A stretch of 54,852 nt of DNA, from contig JABGSX010000027.1 in the NCBI GenBank assembly GCA_018647505.1, forward strand, positions 1 through 54,852. The letters run 5' to 3'. Of the stretch, positions 8,545-17,081 are shown piece by piece. Source of the DNA: a bacterium. Its GTDB lineage: Bacteria; Babelota; Babeliae; Babelales; JABGSX01. The translations under genes were made by a program, and so were the position numbers. Every line of letters begins with the position of its first letter. The first letter of the stretch is position 1. Under the pieces are notes generated by a model. It was not told the DNA's origin. It saw only the letters and a list, made by a program, of their open reading frames with translations, and made no database searches.

Positions 8545-9312
8545 ATGATAGAGCTTATAAACCTCAAAAAACAATTCGACGATAAAGTTGTTACCAAAGA
8601 CGTAACCCTTAAAATTAATAGCAATAAAATGACCGTAATAATTGGTCGCTCAGGAGAAGGTAAATCCGTACTGCTAAAACAAATCATAGGGCTTATACCA
8701 CCAACATCTGGAAAAATTCTTGTCGATGGGGTTGACACAACACACCTTACAAGACAAGAGCGTTTAGAAAATTTTCATAAGTTTGGCTATGTGTTCCAAT
8801 TTGCAGCCTTGCTAGACTCGCTAACTGTATTTGAAAATATTGGAATTTCTCTTTTTGAAAAAAACGTAGAACATGAAAAAATATACAAACAAGTGAAGGA
8901 AAAGCTCTCTCTGGTAGACCTGCCAGAAGATGTTATGAAAAAGTATCCATCGGAGTTGTCCGGAGGAATGAGAAAGCGAGTTGGCCTGGCAAGAACATTA
9001 ATACGAGATCCACAAGTACTACTTTACGATGAGCCAACAACCGGACTAGACCCCATCACAACTAAAATCATACACAAACTCATGAAATCTTTACAGGACA
9101 AGTTTAAGGTGACTTCAGTTGTTATTTCTCATGACCTTGAAGTTTTTAATTACGCAGACTACATTGCACTTTTGTATGATGGCGAAATAAAATACTTCGG
9201 AGATGCAAAAACGGTTCATAAATCAGACAACCCATACATTCAACAGTTTATAAGCGCAAGCACAACTGGACCAATTCAAACGGAAATACCACACACCTCA
9301 GAGGACAAATAA
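8545..9312 (+). CDS. mlaF: MlaF-type ABC transporter ATP-binding protein
   Basis: ATPase partner of the upstream permease. Walker A GRSGEGKS is at residues 34-41, followed by the Q-loop region (FGYVFQFAALLDSLTVFENI), the ABC signature LSGGMRKRVGLART, Walker B VLLYDEPTTGLDP and the switch His in VVISHDLE. The ATG at 8545 is chosen because GAGGAAG lies 5-6 bases upstream and it gives the usual MIELINL beginning. An ATG at 8533 would overlap the permease by 4 bp but has no spaced ribosome site. The stop is 4 bp from the convergent dcd stop. Confidence 0.93.
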   Translation: MIELINLKKQFDDKVVTKDVTLKINSNKMTVIIGRSGEGKSVLLKQIIGLIPPTSGKILVDGVDTTHLTRQERLENFHKFGYVFQFAALLDSLTVFENIGISLFEKNVEHEKIYKQVKEKLSLVDLPEDVMKKYPSELSGGMRKRVGLARTLIRDPQVLLYDEPTTGLDPITTKIIHKLMKSLQDKFKVTSVVISHDLEVFNYADYIALLYDGEIKYFGDAKTVHKSDNPYIQQFISASTTGPIQTEIPHTSEDK

Positions 9313-9316
9313 AAAA

Positions 9317-9838
9317 TTACTCAAGCTCTTTGTACAAAAGACTAGGCATTATTTTTTTTGCCTTATGATACACACTTTTTCCCCCTTCAAAATCACCATG
9401 CAACATTTGAAAGTAAATCTGACAAATTTCTACATCAGGATAAATTCTAATCGGCTTTACACATATAATCTCCAGCGTCCAACAACCAGATGATCCAACA
9501 TTTCCAAATCCAGCAGAAATATGCACCTGGACACCCAACCTAGCAATTGAAGAGCGACCCTCTAAAAAGGGAACAAATGTTTTTGTTTCCGTATATTCTT
9601 TTGTTCTTCCTAGGTACAGTTCACCAGGACGTATTACAAGCCCGTCCTCTGGAATAGTAATAACCCGTGTTTCTGCCGATTTCTTCATATCAAGAATTGG
9701 ATCTTTATAGACAAGAAGCTCACTATGCAGCCTTAAGTTGTAACTATTAGAGCCAAGCTGTCTCTCATTAAAGGGGTCTATTAAAATATTTTTTCCTAGT
9801 TCTTTTTTTATCTCTTTGCCAGACAAAATCACGGGCAC
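9317..9838 (-). CDS. dcd: dCTP deaminase (Dcd/dUTPase family)
   Basis: It deaminates dCTP to dUTP (some members also hydrolyse dUTP to dUMP), feeding dTMP synthesis. The 173-residue protein has the Dcd landmarks: PGELYLGRTKEY in the middle, the catalytic block EGRSSIARLGVQVHISAGFGNVG, the TLEI motif with the catalytic Glu, and a diverged C-terminal tail. Length is slightly below the usual 180-195. Lone minus-strand gene, divergent from the MoxR gene. Whether it is monofunctional or bifunctional cannot be told from sequence alone. Confidence 0.9.
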   Translation of the reverse strand: MPVILSGKEIKKELGKNILIDPFNERQLGSNSYNLRLHSELLVYKDPILDMKKSAETRVITIPEDGLVIRPGELYLGRTKEYTETKTFVPFLEGRSSIARLGVQVHISAGFGNVGSSGCWTLEIICVKPIRIYPDVEICQIYFQMLHGDFEGGKSVYHKAKKIMPSLLYKELE

Positions 9839-9990
9839 TCCTTATGACTTGAATTTTAAAATAAGGACCAAACAAATTGGGGAACAGAGGATAACAAAAA
9901 GCCTGCGGCATAGCAAATCATACAAACCAACTGTATGCACCTTTCTACATAAAAACGGAAATGCCTCTCGCGCCGTAAGAATCTTAGCCC

Positions 9991-10011
9991 TTTTTGCTTG
10001 AAAAGCAAAAA
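9991..10011. repeat. AT-rich hairpin in the dcd/moxR intergenic region
   Basis: A perfect 9-bp stem TTTTTGCTT / AAGCAAAAA with a 3-nt loop lies between divergent dcd and the MoxR gene. It could be an operator or a leader hairpin of the MoxR transcript; nothing in the sequence decides between these. Confidence 0.35.
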
Positions 10012-10076
10012 CATGGTAGTATATTTCATTGAAAAATTCGTAGTTAAAAAATGTAAAATGAAGAATTATTAGCCCT

Positions 10077-11087
10077 ATGGAAATCAAAACACAACAAGCA
10101 AAAAAAAGTCTGTTTTCTGATTCTGCAATCGAACAACTAAAAGAAGAAAGCGAATCGTTTCAAATATTGAAAAATGAGATTTCAAAGGCTATTGTCGGCA
10201 ACAAAGAAATCATAGATTTTATAATAATTGCTGTTTTATGCGATGGACACATTCTCCTTGAAGGGGTACCAGGCGTAGCAAAGACAACAATCATTAAAAC
10301 AGTTACAAAAGCCCTAGGCCTATCCTTTCAAAGAATACAATTTACTCCAGACTTGCTCCCAGCAGATTTGATTGGAACGTTGATTTACAACCCAAAAACA
10401 CAAGACTTTGAAACAAAAAAGGGGCCTGTTTTTTCAAACTTGGTATTGGCTGACGAGATCAACCGATCCCCAGCAAAGGTTCAGGCGGCACTACTAGAGG
10501 CCATGCAGGAGCAACAGGTAACCATTGGATCTACAACATATCAGCTTGATAGGCCTTTTTTGGTATTTGCAACACAAAACCCAATCGAACAAGAGGGAAC
10601 ATATAAACTGCCTGAAGCACAGGTTGACCGGTTTATGTTCAAGTTAATTGTAAACTACCTTTCCATAGACGAAGAAAAAGAAATTGTTGGTAAAAACATA
10701 GAACAACAAAACATTGAACAGGTTTTTACAAAAAAAGAAATTTTATCCGCGCAAAAACGAATTAAGGAGGTTTATGTCGACGAAAGAATTATTAAATATT
10801 TGATAGATATCGTTTTTGCAACACGAGAACCACAAAATTTTGGATTAAATGATTTATCAAAGCTAATTATGTACGGAGTTTCTCCTCGCGCCACACTTGC
10901 CCTCTACAAAGCCGCACAGGCACGCGCCTTTATCAAAAGAAGATACTTTGTCACCCCAGACGACATCAAAGCCGTTGCTCCCGTTGTAATGCGGCATAGA
11001 ATATTACTTTCCTACGAAGCTGAAGCTGAGGGAATTACCAGTGACATGATAATCCAAAAAATTCTAGAAACAATTCCTTCACCTTAG
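10077..11087 (+). CDS. MoxR-family AAA+ ATPase
   Basis: MoxR ATPases are chaperone-like AAA+ proteins that help mature or insert metal into partner proteins, usually next to DUF58 and VWA-domain genes. The 336-residue protein shows Walker A GVPGVAKT (about 62-69), Walker B ADEINRSPAKVQAALLEAMQE, sensor 1 FATQNPIEQEGTY and the lid domain with SPRATLALYKAAQA, all typical of MoxR. No DUF58 or VWA gene lies alongside; a type II secretion operon follows after 118 bp. The partner is therefore unknown. Confidence 0.9.
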   Translation: MEIKTQQAKKSLFSDSAIEQLKEESESFQILKNEISKAIVGNKEIIDFIIIAVLCDGHILLEGVPGVAKTTIIKTVTKALGLSFQRIQFTPDLLPADLIGTLIYNPKTQDFETKKGPVFSNLVLADEINRSPAKVQAALLEAMQEQQVTIGSTTYQLDRPFLVFATQNPIEQEGTYKLPEAQVDRFMFKLIVNYLSIDEEKEIVGKNIEQQNIEQVFTKKEILSAQKRIKEVYVDERIIKYLIDIVFATREPQNFGLNDLSKLIMYGVSPRATLALYKAAQARAFIKRRYFVTPDDIKAVAPVVMRHRILLSYEAEAEGITSDMIIQKILETIPSP

Positions 11088-11143
11088 ACAGACTTGTGTA
11101 GTACAATTGTGTTCTATGAATTTTTTTTATAAAGCAATCTGAC

Positions 11144-11172
11144 TTGACAAACTTCCACTAAGAAGGTTATCG
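11144..11172 (+). promoter_or_regulatory. Candidate sigma-70 promoter of the type II secretion operon
   Basis: A consensus -35 TTGACA (11144-11149) is followed after 17 bp by TTATCG (11167-11172), a poor -10. It lies about 35 bp ahead of the first gene, whose ATG has an AAGGAAG ribosome site. Suggestive only, because of the weak -10. Confidence 0.35.
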
Positions 11173-11205
11173 TGTGAAAGAACAATTTAAAAAGGAAGCG
11201 AGTAA

Positions 11206-12345
11206 ATGAGACCATTGCTCTGGATTTTAAATAGCGGGCTTGCCATTTTGTTGATAGGAACGGGTATGTTTGTTTACCTTACAAAAATTAGCATACCAGC
11301 AAAAGTAAGCATAAAACCGGAAACTCTTCATTTCGAGCAAGAGGAAGAACCTTCTGCTGATATTTCTGCCATTTACGAAAACGACTTGTTTAACACATAC
11401 ACAAAACCGACCCAAAAGACCGGACCAGAAAAAGAAGTGTCTACCCCAATACCAGAACCCCCAAAACCAAAGTCTGTTGTGGTTCCAAAAACACCGGAGC
11501 CCGAGATAAAACCACCGCTTGATATAGCACTAAAGGGAACAGTGGTATTTAATGACGACTCGAAAAACATAGCAATGATTTCTGACAACAAAAGCCATGA
11601 GGAAAAAAATTATAAGGTTGGAGACACTATAGAAGACGCCCAGCTTGTTAGAATTTTTCACAATAAAATAATTTTAATTCGATCAAACGGGCAACAAGAA
11701 ATTGTATTCTTCGACGAAAAAGAGGCCCAGCTAGAAACAAGTATAACGAAAAAAACGTGGGACCATGTTGTCAAAAAAGACTCTGAAGCTCACTACTTAG
11801 TCGATCCTAGCGCATTTGTAAGCACCATTCCAATGCTAAGTCAGTTTATAGACCTGCTAGATCTTACAACTGTGTATAAACAAGGACAAAGTATTGGCTG
11901 CAGAATAGGCAAATACCCAGACCACTCAATTGCACCAAGCATGGGGCTCACATCTGGCGATATTATAAAAACGATAAACAGCATAGAAATTGCAAGCAAC
12001 GAAGGAAGAGTAAGGGCTTACAATACAATAACAGCGATGAAGGTTGGTGACGAGATAACCGTAGAAATACAAAGAAGCGGAAGCAGCGTTAAAATAACAT
12101 TCACCTTAGCCAAGCTTAAGCAACCAGAAAAGAAGGAAAGCCTAACAATTGAAAAACAAGGCGAAGAAGAAATAATTATTCTAGGGAAAAAATCACAAGA
12201 ACAAATACAAGAACAAAAGGTTAAACTGCTAAAAGAAAGGTATCAGGCTGCTCCAACACTTGAAAAAATACGCAAAAAACTTAAAGAAAATATGGCAAAA
12301 CAAGGAAGTCACGATATAAGAAAAAGATTAGGGTTAGCACATTAG
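11206..12345 (+). CDS. gspC: Type II secretion inner-membrane protein GspC
   Basis: GspC links the inner-membrane platform to the secretin and helps choose substrates. The 379-residue protein has an N-terminal membrane helix (about 5-25), a Pro-rich linker (about 75-105), a homology-region domain (LKGTVVFNDDS, NYKVGDTI, the latter shared with PilP), and a PDZ-like domain near 225-305 (GLTSGDIIKTINSIEI, MKVGDEITVEIQR). A charged C-terminal tail follows. Five genes run in the same direction with gaps or overlaps of at most 15 bp, so this is the head of an operon. Confidence 0.85.
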   Translation: MRPLLWILNSGLAILLIGTGMFVYLTKISIPAKVSIKPETLHFEQEEEPSADISAIYENDLFNTYTKPTQKTGPEKEVSTPIPEPPKPKSVVVPKTPEPEIKPPLDIALKGTVVFNDDSKNIAMISDNKSHEEKNYKVGDTIEDAQLVRIFHNKIILIRSNGQQEIVFFDEKEAQLETSITKKTWDHVVKKDSEAHYLVDPSAFVSTIPMLSQFIDLLDLTTVYKQGQSIGCRIGKYPDHSIAPSMGLTSGDIIKTINSIEIASNEGRVRAYNTITAMKVGDEITVEIQRSGSSVKITFTLAKLKQPEKKESLTIEKQGEEEIIILGKKSQEQIQEQKVKLLKERYQAAPTLEKIRKKLKENMAKQGSHDIRKRLGLAH

Positions 12346-12359
12346 CTTGAGAAAAAAGT

Positions 12360-14888
12360 ATGAAAAGAATGGTTCGCTTTTTAAAAGTTTTTATCAATGT
12401 TTACGTTTTTCTGCTACTGGCAATCTCGTATACAGTTAGCACTAACACCGACGGCGGTCTTTTAGGGTTTTTCGATGATGATGGAATCGATCAAAGCTCT
12501 ATAGCTGTTCCAACCGCCAGCGCTTTATCTTCACATCACACAAAAATTCCAAAACAAACAGAGAGCAAAAAAAAGATTTCAAAGTGGGAAAAAGCATCAA
12601 ACAAAAGGCGAAAAAGCAAAAACGAAAAAGCGTTAACATTCATCGAGGAGCTACCGACCAAAGAACATATTGTCAACAGCGACCAAACACTTCAACAAAA
12701 CAATCGGCCAGCACCCCCGCTAGAAATAAGGGTTGAATCCGCAGAAAAGCTTCTTGGCAACATCAAAGAAAAAGACATAAAGTATCCTTTCACAGAAGAA
12801 AATGAAACATCGCAAACAGTTGAGTTTAATTTCAACAATGTTGAGCTTAAATCTCTAATCGATTACATTGCAGGACTATACGATGTAACATTTTTAACAA
12901 ACGACGCAGTAAAACCAATGCCTCAGGGCAGAACAGGCGTAAGCGGAATTAAAATAACATTCAAAACACAAGTTCCACTTACCAAAAAAGAAGCCTGGTT
13001 TGTATTCATCAAATTTTTGAGTATGGCAGGGTTTACTCTTGCTCCAGGAACAATTCCACGACTTTATAAAATTATTCAACAAGAACCTGCAAACAATAAC
13101 CCCCTTCCGTCATACATTGGAATCGATTACAAAGACTTACCGGAAGATGACAACAAAGTTAGATATGTTTATTTTGTTACAAACAGCAAGCTCGAAACTA
13201 TTCACGCAATAGCTACTCAGCTGATTAGCCCACACGCCAAAGTAACTCCATTTTCAGACTTTAACGCATTAATATTCACAGACAAGTCAAGCAATATAAA
13301 GTCGGTAATGGAAATTATTAGCGAGCTTGACAAAGAAATGCCAGAGAGTATGTCTGTTATAAAGTTAAAACAATCCGACGCTGACGATGTAAAAAAATTA
13401 TACAAATCTCTTACCATGGCAGAGGAACAACAGGGTCTTGCTGCACGCCTTTTTGGAACGGGAAAGCGAACATCATCCGCATACTTCCCTGACGACACAA
13501 GAATAATCTCAGAGCCAAGAACTAATTCTCTTATTTTGCTCGGAAACAGAAAGTCTATTAAGCGCATAGAAGACTTTATTAGGGAGCATGTCGACTTAGA
13601 AATCAACTTGCCATATTCTCCTCTTTATTCATACCAATTGCAATATGCTAAAGCGAGTGAGGTTGCCCAATTGCTTAAAACGGTTACCAACTTTGATCCT
13701 AGTAGCCCAGCAGCAAAATATGGTAGCGTTAGAGGTGGAGATAAATTCTTCAGACCAATGCAAATAACAGCAGAACCAACCACTAATACAGTTGTGGTCA
13801 AGGCCGAAAAGGAAGATTATCTAAAGGTCCGAGAACTTATTGAAAAGCTCGACGTTATACAGCCCCAGGTCGCAATTGAAATATTAATTGTTAGCGTAAC
13901 AATCTCTAACACAAAACAACTAGGCTCTCAAATTCACAATAAAACAGAAGGCCTTTTTAACCAAAACATAGATTTTCAATCGGCCCAACTTTCCAACATT
14001 GTCACAAAAGCTGCATCGTCTGGTGGATCCCCTCAAAGCCTCCTTGGGAATCTTATAAGCTTAGCCAAAGGAGCGGCGCAAGGATCAACAATATTGTCAG
14101 TAGGCAACGCAGTTGACGGCGTTTGGGGTATATTTACTGCACTCCAAAAACACCTCGACACACGGGTTGTCGCTAATCCGTTCTTGGTCACAACAAACAA
14201 TACAATGGCAACGGTATCTCTTGGAAACTCAAAGTATGGCTCAACTGGCTTTGTACAAGGGGTCAATAAAACCGGAACAAAGTCTGATGTAGATGCAATG
14301 CTAACTGTTAAAGTTCGTCCACAAATTAGCTCAGCCAGCACTATTCAGCTTGACCTTGACATATCAATTGATGAATTTGTTTTGCCTGCAAATCCTGACG
14401 ATCTAAACAAATCAACAAAAAATCTTCAAACTATCGCAACCGTTGGAAATGAAGAGGTATTGGTTTTGGGAGGAATGGTAAAAAATTATATCTCCGACAC
14501 GAACAGTCAAGTACCAGGACTTGGAAGCGTGCCAGTTTTAGGGTGGCTTCTTAAGAACAAAAGCAAAACAAGGTATAAAGACAGCATTCTGATTTTTGTT
14601 TCACCAAAAATTTTAAACCCTGGTAGCAAGAAAGGCTTTTATGATTACACCTTAAACAAGGCTGATCATGTAAAGAGTCTTGTCGACACAGGAAAAAGAA
14701 AAGAAGAAAAACGAGACCCAATTCACAGGTGGTTCTTCGATTCAACAGGCTTTTTAAAGCACGAAGCAAAAACCATAGATAAGTTTTTACAACAAAAAAT
14801 ATGGAAAGAAGAAGGAAAAGCAGAGGCAATGCAAAAATCTACAGAAGTCTTTTCTACTCCTGCTAATAATAGCGGAGTTGGCAAATGA
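12360..14888 (+). CDS. gspD: Type II secretion outer-membrane secretin GspD (first copy)
   Basis: Secretins form the multimeric outer-membrane channel of type II secretion. The 842-residue protein has an N-terminal hydrophobic segment (signal or anchor), a charged linker, an N0-like domain (about 155-235), two or three N1-N3 repeats (VRYVYFVTNSKLETI, MSVIKLKQSDADDVK, YQLQYAKASEVAQLL), and the C-terminal secretin domain from VAIEILIVSVTI (about 505) through VPGLGSVPVLGWLL to ILIFVSPKIL. After it comes a tail with RDPIHRWFF near residue 785. The stop overlaps the next gene (ATGA). A second, diverged secretin closes the same operon, so this copy is one of two. Confidence 0.94.
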   Translation: MKRMVRFLKVFINVYVFLLLAISYTVSTNTDGGLLGFFDDDGIDQSSIAVPTASALSSHHTKIPKQTESKKKISKWEKASNKRRKSKNEKALTFIEELPTKEHIVNSDQTLQQNNRPAPPLEIRVESAEKLLGNIKEKDIKYPFTEENETSQTVEFNFNNVELKSLIDYIAGLYDVTFLTNDAVKPMPQGRTGVSGIKITFKTQVPLTKKEAWFVFIKFLSMAGFTLAPGTIPRLYKIIQQEPANNNPLPSYIGIDYKDLPEDDNKVRYVYFVTNSKLETIHAIATQLISPHAKVTPFSDFNALIFTDKSSNIKSVMEIISELDKEMPESMSVIKLKQSDADDVKKLYKSLTMAEEQQGLAARLFGTGKRTSSAYFPDDTRIISEPRTNSLILLGNRKSIKRIEDFIREHVDLEINLPYSPLYSYQLQYAKASEVAQLLKTVTNFDPSSPAAKYGSVRGGDKFFRPMQITAEPTTNTVVVKAEKEDYLKVRELIEKLDVIQPQVAIEILIVSVTISNTKQLGSQIHNKTEGLFNQNIDFQSAQLSNIVTKAASSGGSPQSLLGNLISLAKGAAQGSTILSVGNAVDGVWGIFTALQKHLDTRVVANPFLVTTNNTMATVSLGNSKYGSTGFVQGVNKTGTKSDVDAMLTVKVRPQISSASTIQLDLDISIDEFVLPANPDDLNKSTKNLQTIATVGNEEVLVLGGMVKNYISDTNSQVPGLGSVPVLGWLLKNKSKTRYKDSILIFVSPKILNPGSKKGFYDYTLNKADHVKSLVDTGKRKEEKRDPIHRWFFDSTGFLKHEAKTIDKFLQQKIWKEEGKAEAMQKSTEVFSTPANNSGVGK

Positions 14889-16507
14889 TAAAAAATATTC
14901 TTGTGCCAGAAAGAATAGGGCAATACAACATTTTTCCAAAGAGAGTATTGGGCTTCTATGTTGGAAAAACTCGTGTCTCAGCTGCACAAATACACATTTC
15001 GGGAAAAAACACGATAATCGAAAAGCTGTTTTCAGAAACAATAAGCCCAGGGACTACAGCCACACACGACCAACGTGTAAGCAAAGCCATAAAAAACATT
15101 TTGTCGCATGCCAGCCCATACGATGAGATAAGGGCGACCATATCAAGCGCCTCTGTTTTATTTAAAGAAGTCAGCTTTCCATTTTCCAATCCAAAAAAAA
15201 TCCAAATGGTTTTAGAGTATGAAATAGAGTCTTTTATACCATTTCCAACAGAAAACGCATTGGCCGACTTCATAATAACGAAAACAGAACAAAACAACAC
15301 CTCTATAATGACAGCGGTTGTACAAAAAAACCAGGTGTCTAACCTAATGTCTCTTTTTAAAAACGCAGGGGCAACCCCATCTGTTATTTCCGTTGACATG
15401 TTTGATCTATATTCTCTTTACATGCAGATTCCAGAATACAAAGAGGCAAACAAAACAACCGTAATATTAGATCTTGGATTTTCAGAAACCAAGCTCGCGT
15501 ACATCTTAGATGGAAAATTACAATTAATCCGAACAATTCCAAAGGGAATTCTTTCAATAGCAAAAGAATTCGCAAAAAAAGAAAAACTCGAACTAAATGA
15601 TGCAATAGAATTTACTCTGCGTTTTGGAATAGAAACATGCGACAAGCCAAAACAAACAAAGGCCTTGCAAGAAATTTTTAAAACTTTTTGGCAAACAATC
15701 GGTCTCACAATTGAATCATTCGTCACCCAAAAAAAAGAATGCAAAAAAGTCCAACAAGTCCTTGTCATAGGAGAAGGCGCAGACATCAAAGGTGTGATAA
15801 GCTTCACACAAAAAGAATTAAATGTTGAGACCAAGCTGTTCAACGCTCAGCTTTTAGCGAAAGACAAACGTTTTTCTATTGCCAAACACAAACACATTTC
15901 TCAAGTAAACATCAAAAGCCTTGCTATTGCACTAGAAACACCAATAACAGACAAATTTAGCCTCAGAAAGAAAGAGTTTTTCCCTGGACACACATCCCTT
16001 ATTATTAAGCAAGTGACAACCACAACCATTTTAATTCTGTCAATTCTTGCAATCTTTTTTTACCACACACACAAACAAATTAACCGGCTTCAAAAAGTTC
16101 TTGATGATTCTAAGCGCGAAGTTGTCGCCACCCTTTCAAAAGAGTTTAAGGTGTCAAAATCAGATAAAACGTTCAAAAAAATTGTTAAGTTTGCAAAAGA
16201 AGAAGTTATAAAAGACAGAAATATTTGGTTTGCATTTTCTGGACAAACAAAAACTTCTTTCCTAAAATATTTAATTGCATTAAGCGACGCTATCGACAGG
16301 GATGGGCTTGGTCTGGAATTAGAGAAAATGGTAATGACAAATGACAAAATAACACTTACGGGAAAAGTCCGCGAACACGACTTTGAAGCTCTGCAAATTC
16401 TTGAAGAAGAGCTAGAAAAAACAAAGCTTTTCCATCAAATTGGTCGCCCTCAAGATACACAATTTTCAATAGACCTTGAAATCGTCAAGAAGGATGAGGA
16501 GCTATAA
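14885..16507 (+). CDS. gspL: PilM/GspL-like actin-fold assembly protein
   Basis: This is the cytoplasmic actin-like platform protein of type II secretion and type IV pilus systems, with a membrane anchor as in GspL. The 540-residue protein starts with GFYVGKTRVSAAQI and has FKEVSFPFSNPKKIQMVLEYE and TTVILDLGFSETKLAYI, a PilM/GspL-type nucleotide-binding fold. A membrane helix lies near residues 377-397 (TTILILSILAIFFYH), followed by a coiled coil and a ferredoxin-like periplasmic domain. In many type IV pilus systems these parts are split between PilM and PilN; here they are one chain, as in GspL. It overlaps gspD by 4 bp and the next gene by 1 bp. Confidence 0.8.
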   Translation: MIKNILVPERIGQYNIFPKRVLGFYVGKTRVSAAQIHISGKNTIIEKLFSETISPGTTATHDQRVSKAIKNILSHASPYDEIRATISSASVLFKEVSFPFSNPKKIQMVLEYEIESFIPFPTENALADFIITKTEQNNTSIMTAVVQKNQVSNLMSLFKNAGATPSVISVDMFDLYSLYMQIPEYKEANKTTVILDLGFSETKLAYILDGKLQLIRTIPKGILSIAKEFAKKEKLELNDAIEFTLRFGIETCDKPKQTKALQEIFKTFWQTIGLTIESFVTQKKECKKVQQVLVIGEGADIKGVISFTQKELNVETKLFNAQLLAKDKRFSIAKHKHISQVNIKSLAIALETPITDKFSLRKKEFFPGHTSLIIKQVTTTTILILSILAIFFYHTHKQINRLQKVLDDSKREVVATLSKEFKVSKSDKTFKKIVKFAKEEVIKDRNIWFAFSGQTKTSFLKYLIALSDAIDRDGLGLELEKMVMTNDKITLTGKVREHDFEALQILEEELEKTKLFHQIGRPQDTQFSIDLEIVKKDEEL

Positions 16508-17076
16508 TGGAATTTTTACGAAAAATAACAGATGCCATCTCTTCTCTTGATGAAAGAGAAACAAAAAATTATGCGTATATGGCCTGGATATTGGTTTTCT
16601 TGACCCTTTCTTTTGGGGTATACAAATATTACAGCAAAACATCATATATTAAAGCGCAAATAGAAGATGTTAATTCCAAGCGTAAAGAAATACAAATCTT
16701 ATTAAGCCAGTTTGACCAAACAAAAAAGCAAAAATCCAAAATTGAAGATCTTATAAAACAAGATAAAAAATTTAGAATTAAACAGTATTTTGGCGACACA
16801 ATTAAAAAACTGGACATTGAACACCTTGTCACAAAGGATCCTGACATAAAAGATAACGAACTTAAAGAAAGCTACACAGAAATTACACTAACAGCCAAAG
16901 TCACACGAGCAAATACCAAGCAGCTAGCCCAACTACTAAATGAGATTGAACAGGAAAAAAGAATATATGTTAAAAAGCTTGATATAAACAAGGGAAGACA
17001 TAGTAAAACTTTAAACTTTGTGATTGTAATTGCCACATTACAATTCCCTGCAGACAATTCAGAAACGACGGGGTAA
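16507..17076 (+). CDS. gspM: GspM/PilO-like inner-membrane protein
   Basis: A 189-residue protein with one membrane helix (about 20-37, YMAWILVFLTLSFGVYKYY), a Lys-rich coiled coil (about 45-90) and a C-terminal strand-helix domain (about 110-180). This layout and its place right after the GspL-like gene fit GspM or PilO, which pair with GspL or PilN to form the inner-membrane platform. Sequence conservation in this family is low, so the assignment rests on architecture and position. Start and upstream stop share a base (TAATG). Confidence 0.65.
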   Translation: MEFLRKITDAISSLDERETKNYAYMAWILVFLTLSFGVYKYYSKTSYIKAQIEDVNSKRKEIQILLSQFDQTKKQKSKIEDLIKQDKKFRIKQYFGDTIKKLDIEHLVTKDPDIKDNELKESYTEITLTAKVTRANTKQLAQLLNEIEQEKRIYVKKLDINKGRHSKTLNFVIVIATLQFPADNSETTG

Positions 17077-17081
17077 CGTGA

